Shown one piece after another: positions 59,891 to 64,000 of a stretch of DNA of 64,000 nt (positions within the stretch are counted from its first letter, which is position 1; each line of letters starts with the position of its first letter). A program made the position numbers and the translations under genes. The notes under the pieces are model-generated. The model made no database searches. It worked only from the letters and a program-made list of their open reading frames with translations, and had not been told where the DNA came from. The DNA comes from Acheta domesticus (Eukaryota > Arthropoda > Insecta > Orthoptera > Gryllidae), in assembly GCA_031308135.1 (NCBI GenBank), contig JAHLJT010000631.1, positions 148,986,277 through 149,050,276 of the forward strand, in the 5' to 3' direction.

Positions 59891-62211
59891 TATACGTTCG
59901 TATATTTGGATGAACGTGAAATTCTGGGAGATCGTGCCCCAATGTTAATGCCAGAAACTTTCGTCAGACTCTTCTTCAAGAGAAATATGATGGTCTTTGT
60001 TAAATTCTATGTTTCTGAGAGTGCTTTCACGCGAATGTTCACTTTTGACCGGTAGCTTGGTGTAAAGCAGTTGGTGTAAGAGTAGTCATAGGGTACTTTG
60101 TGTTAAGAGTTTTACTGCATAGAAAATAATTTCAAGTAAAATATTTAAAACCTTCACAAATTCATTTCTTATAAACATCTTGAAAGATCCTAAACCCACT
60201 TTTGGAGCCTGACATTAGACTTAAAAAAAATTTTATAAAAGTTACATTTAATATTTTCAGAATTTTTATAGGTTTCTGCGATTGTTATCAGGAGAAAATT
60301 TTCAGTTATGACATTAGATAAAATCACTAGTGAAGTCTAAATACTTTGCAAAAAGTCCATTTACGGTAATTGTTCGAAGAGGAGAGTTCTCATATCAAAA
60401 TATTGTGCATTTTTTTAAAAAACTTCTGAGATATTGAAAAACGCGTTATTGGCGGCTGAAACGGCTTAAAACACTATTTCAAGAAAATGAGATAAATACT
60501 TGTGTTACCTTCCTGATATTGCACTCACGAAGGGAGTTCCACTCATGAAACTGGATAAATTGCCTGGTGAAAGCATCAGTCATGGCTGTAAGTTTTTACG
60601 AGACATTTCTTCTATCTTAGGATATTTCGTTGGCGGGAAATTTCACGAATTCGTACACCAATGTAAAAAATATCATCATCAAACACTTCTGCAAGAAAAG
60701 GATGATTGTTTTTGTTGAATTATACGTTTCTGATAGTGCTTTTACGCGGATGCTTACATATGACAGCCAGTAAGGTATTTTGTGTTAAGAGAATTTGTGT
60801 TTGGGTTGATACCTAAAAATGCACATATAAAAAAAATTTCTAGTAAAAAGTTTTAAATCTTTACACCAATTCATTACTTGTTAACATTCTAAAAATGATC
60901 CTAAAACCACTCATTGAGCGTGAGATTAGATATAAACACAATTTTTAGTAAAATTAATTTATTTTTTAAATTTTTTTTATATGTTTAAGTGACTGCTCTC
61001 ACGGGGAAAATATCCAAACATGACATTCGATAATTTTTTTAGTGTAACAGAATAGTTGTGTATCAGAATGAAACGAACTCTGTAAAAACAACAGTTTATT
61101 TTACCACCTACAATACAGTTGGAAAAACCCGACGGTTTGCGGCCGTTTACAAGAATCGTAGTCGAATGAGCGATGTTGCTTCCGAAGGAGTTTCTTACGG
61201 TGACTACAACGCGCTTTCCGTCGGAGTGTAAAGGCCGCAACCGTACCCGAAAATCCGTGCGTGGCGGCGTTATTAGAGTAGCCAGCGCAAACGGCGGCGT
61301 GGCCTCGGCGATATGTAGCTGTGCCGGTACAGGGCGAGGCCAGCCAGGCGGCGAACTGGTGCTGATCCGGAAGCCGGCGGCCGGGAACGAGCGCGTGCCC
61401 TTACTACTCGCTGTAATGCGGCGTGGTCACGGAGCGAGCCTGCCGAAACCACTCCGTACCAGAAACAAGCGAAGTCCAGCCACATTTCCGGACAGCGAAC
61501 CAAGAAACAAAGCAGAGTCGTTTTTCGGTCTTTACCCAGGAACCGCATACAATGAAAGTCCATTGACACAGCCGGTCATAAAGTACATTGTTCAGGGTTA
61601 CCACTGTACCTACGAAGACGCTACTCGCTTTCCCTTCCTTCACTGGCCCGCTGCCGGCCCCCTGTGCTCGCCCTTCTGTGCACTGTGGTATTCCTCCGCC
61701 AAACTGTGACCGAGAACTAATTTCCCCGGGTGGCGGAGCCACATGGATGCGCACTGGTGCGCGCTAAATAGCGCGCCCTATTCATCACTCATGGCGGGAT
61801 ACAGCACGTGTATATTTGGGTACGAGTCTTTCTACTGTACTTGTTGGTAGAAATGATTTCCAATAGTAATTTCACGCAGTTGTTCACTACTGACAAGTAG
61901 TTTGGTAGAAGGCAGTTTGTGTATGAGTAGTGATAAGGTACTTTGTGTTTAGAATTTAATGCCTACAAAAGCCTAAATAGAAAATAATTTCAAATAAAAT
62001 ATTTAAAATCTTTACACAATATCATTTCTTTTAAACATTCTGAAAGATCCTAAACCCACTTTTAGAACCTGACTTAAGAAACAAACAAAATTTTTAAAAA
62101 ATTTAATTTTATTTTTCCAGAAATTTTACAGGTTTCTACGATTGTTCTCAGGAGAAAATTTTCAGTCATGACAGATAAAATCGCTAGTGAAGCCTAAATA
62201 CTATGCTAAAA
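59891..62211 (-). repeat. Repeat alpha/beta, inverted right arm
   Basis: The same repeat family as 49.27-54.40 kb in reverse orientation, for example CCTAAACCCACTTTTGGAGC (complement of the alpha core) at about 60190 and 62050. It ends at 62211, where CTATGCTAAAAGT joins LINE sequence. Confidence 0.85.
61105..61810 (-). repeat. GC-rich module beta, copy 3 (longest)
   Basis: About 700 bp, inverted. The palindrome GCGCGCTAAATAGCGCGC is at 61759-61776. It contains all parts found separately in copies 1 and 2. A 178-codon plus-strand frame (61173-61709) has no known domain and is disrupted in the other copies. Confidence 0.75.
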
Positions 62212-63999
62212 GTAGCCGGGAAAATTGCCGATTCGTGCTTATATGATTGGCAGAAGCTGGACGCCTTTTGTCAGTTCGTACTAACAACAATGATCTTCCC
62301 TCTAAGGATGGGAAGGTACAAAAAGGAAAGCTCCATACCATGGACACTGCCATCCGGGCCAATACAAAGGAATTCCTCTCCCTTCCAGAACGGGCCTCAA
62401 ATTCATTTCTGTACGGGCACAGGGATGACGGGGCAATCGGCCTTTAATGCATGAGCGCTGAGGCCGACTTCTGGGCGGTTGACTCTGCCTTTAAGGTACT
62501 GACAAGTAAGGACAGAAATACGAGAGAAATGGCTACCGCAGATGCAGTGGAGGAAGCCGAACACTGCTTTGAGGAGAGAACCGGCGAGCAAGCACTGGCA
62601 CAATACCTCAACGAGCAGAGAACGGAGCGATTCTTCGGCACTTCTACCCTATGGTCTAGGGCGAAGCAGGCGTCAAAACGATTGGGTGTTACACGGGGGT
62701 TCACAGAAGTAGAGGGGGAACTCACTCCACATATCTCCCTTCCCCACACCTTCTCCCTCCCAGCGTACAAGGCAAAACCCCGCTGGGCATGGCTGAGCAC
62801 CAGCCAGAGGACCGGCGGATGGCGTGGACGCCGCCCCTCCTCCTGCCGGGGCCAACGCCCCGGAGCAGCCAGCGGCCGCCGGGACGAACTGGCACGAGAC
62901 CGCCAATGTGGAGGGCCATCCCCGCACTGTGGCTGCCACACAGCCTGGATGCAGCTCCGCCGGGAACGGGGGCGCTAACGTGGACCGCACCCCGATGACA
63001 ACACTACAACTGACAACCTGGCAGCTGAAGTAGTGGAGGAACTGGAGGGGGGAGCGCAGTGTACACTGCAAGCAAAGGACCGCTCATCGCTAGTGGGGCG
63101 CCTCCGAGACGCCTTCCACCGAGCACACTCGCAGCGATGGTTGGAGCAGTCCGCCCAAGGCATATACGCCAGTGCTCTGAAGGGCCTGGGGAAGGAATCG
63201 ACGTACTACCTGCAATCTGGCCGGAATATGCAAATACCAGTATACAAATTCGTATTTCCGGCCAGGATCAACTCCTTAGCCACCAGCCCTTAACCACTGC
63301 CCAGGGAATGCTTCCAAGACCTGCCGCAGGAATTGCAAATGGGTGAACGGGCATCAGGCGGTAGAGACCATTGAACATGTAACGGCGGAATGCAAGTACC
63401 TGTCGCTCCTATGGAACGCGCGCTACAACCGCATTGGTGCCCTCTACCGGGAAGCGGCCGTAGTGGCAGGTTGGCAGGTGCTCCGTGAGAACCAGACAGT
63501 GGAGGCACTTCGAGACCTGACCTCGTACTAGCGCGTGGTTGACTTCGCGGTAGCCGACGCGTGCGCACTCCGCCTACAGAAGAAAGCACAAGAGAAACGA
63601 GACACCTATGAGGACACCCGCGCACACCTGCTGGCTGTGGGCTACCACAGCGCCGAGGAACTCCCACTAGTCGTTGGTGCGCTGGGAGAGTGGTGCACCG
63701 ATAGCGACGCCGCACTACAAAGAGCAACATCCGGAAGAGCGCTGAAGGAACTTAGAGAAAATATAATACCAGAGGATCTTCAGGGAAGTGCGGCGTGCTA
63801 TTTCACAAACATTGGCAGCACTCACCTAGTCCCGCGATCCTACAAAGAAATAGCAAAAGGCAGAGTACGACAGAGCGCACCCCCCCCCCAACGCTGCAGC
63901 AACCCAGAACCAACTAAGCGGCGCGGGAGCAACAAGGACAGGGCCTGGCGCACTCCGGGAGTGAGAAGAATGTATAACTGGTGGGTGAGAGACATGTAA
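62212..63999 (+). pseudogene. Restriction-like-endonuclease LINE (R2/NeSL type), C-terminal half
   Basis: Starts abruptly in the region after the RT core (VAGKIADSCLYDWQKLDAFC at about 62206), then NTKEFLSLPERASNSFLYGH and MSAEADFWAVDSAFKVL. A Pro/Ala-rich linker region follows (62760-63000). A CCHC-like finger has ETIEHVTAEC as its second half (about 63365-63394). The REL-endonuclease region from 63535 reads VVDFAVADAC, QKKAQEKRDTYEDT and LPLVVGALGEW, with a complete C-terminus stopping at 63997-63999. The PD motif expected before VVDFAV is lost (LRDLTSY, then TAG at 63529-63531). At least four frame changes. It is more GC-rich than its AT-rich surroundings. Different from the R4-like family at 3.8 kb. 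Confidence 0.75.
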
Positions 64000-64000
64000 A

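Noticed and set aside
61173..61709. 178-codon GC-rich protein
   Set aside because: No domain; overlapping frames on the other strand are equally long, and the other beta copies break it.

Overview
This window is eukaryotic, AT-rich and almost entirely made of transposable elements, their non-autonomous derivatives and tandem repeats. I found no intact host gene. The families point to an invertebrate, most likely an arthropod with a large repeat-rich genome: ZMYM1/DUF4371-type hAT, P-like THAP elements, a PIF/Harbinger derivative with a MADF-like remnant, tRNA-derived SINEs, and LINEs of both the APE type and the restriction-like-endonuclease type. The species cannot be fixed from sequence alone. 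No bacterial gene organisation, rRNA or CRISPR array is present, and I recognise no virus-derived gene.

Layout. 1-2.45 kb: minus-strand hAT transposase pseudogene with its G-rich terminal repeat. 3.4-5.8 kb: three successive 5'-truncated copies of one R4/Dong-like LINE joined through (TAA)n tails. 5.8-8.7 kb: unclassified repeats and one stray unit of a tRNA-Ala-like satellite. 8.7-17.9 kb: a nest of foldback MITEs (families A, B and D), long duplicated non-coding repeats (P and Q), tRNA-derived SINEs, a 777-bp hAT MITE and a PIF/Harbinger-like element. 19.7-23.7 kb: a P-like element with a decayed five-exon THAP gene. 24-28 kb: one possible C2H2 exon, otherwise unannotated. 28.4-36.3 kb: three degenerate APE-type LINEs and a fourth R4-like copy. 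37.65-41.86 kb: a second P-like element with a GGGTCCCTA target duplication. 42.4 kb: a third THAP remnant.

44.97-49.27 kb is the most interesting part. An array of 148-bp units, each containing a tRNA-Ala(AGC)-like domain, is interrupted by a DNA transposon of a type I cannot assign to a named superfamily. That transposon has an 11-bp terminal inverted repeat, a 4-bp target duplication and eight copies of a GTCACAGACACACA iteron. It carries a decayed protein with SDG and SHGKG motifs, and this coding region is itself split by a second 777-bp hAT MITE.

49.27-62.21 kb is a composite array. About 737-bp AT-rich repeats with embedded GC-rich modules form a left arm, a 350-bp satellite fills the middle, and the same repeat family returns inverted on the right. 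The window ends (62.2-64 kb) in the C-terminal half of another restriction-like-endonuclease LINE. The history reads as repeated nested insertion, and several insertions can be ordered by target-site duplications and paralogous empty sites.
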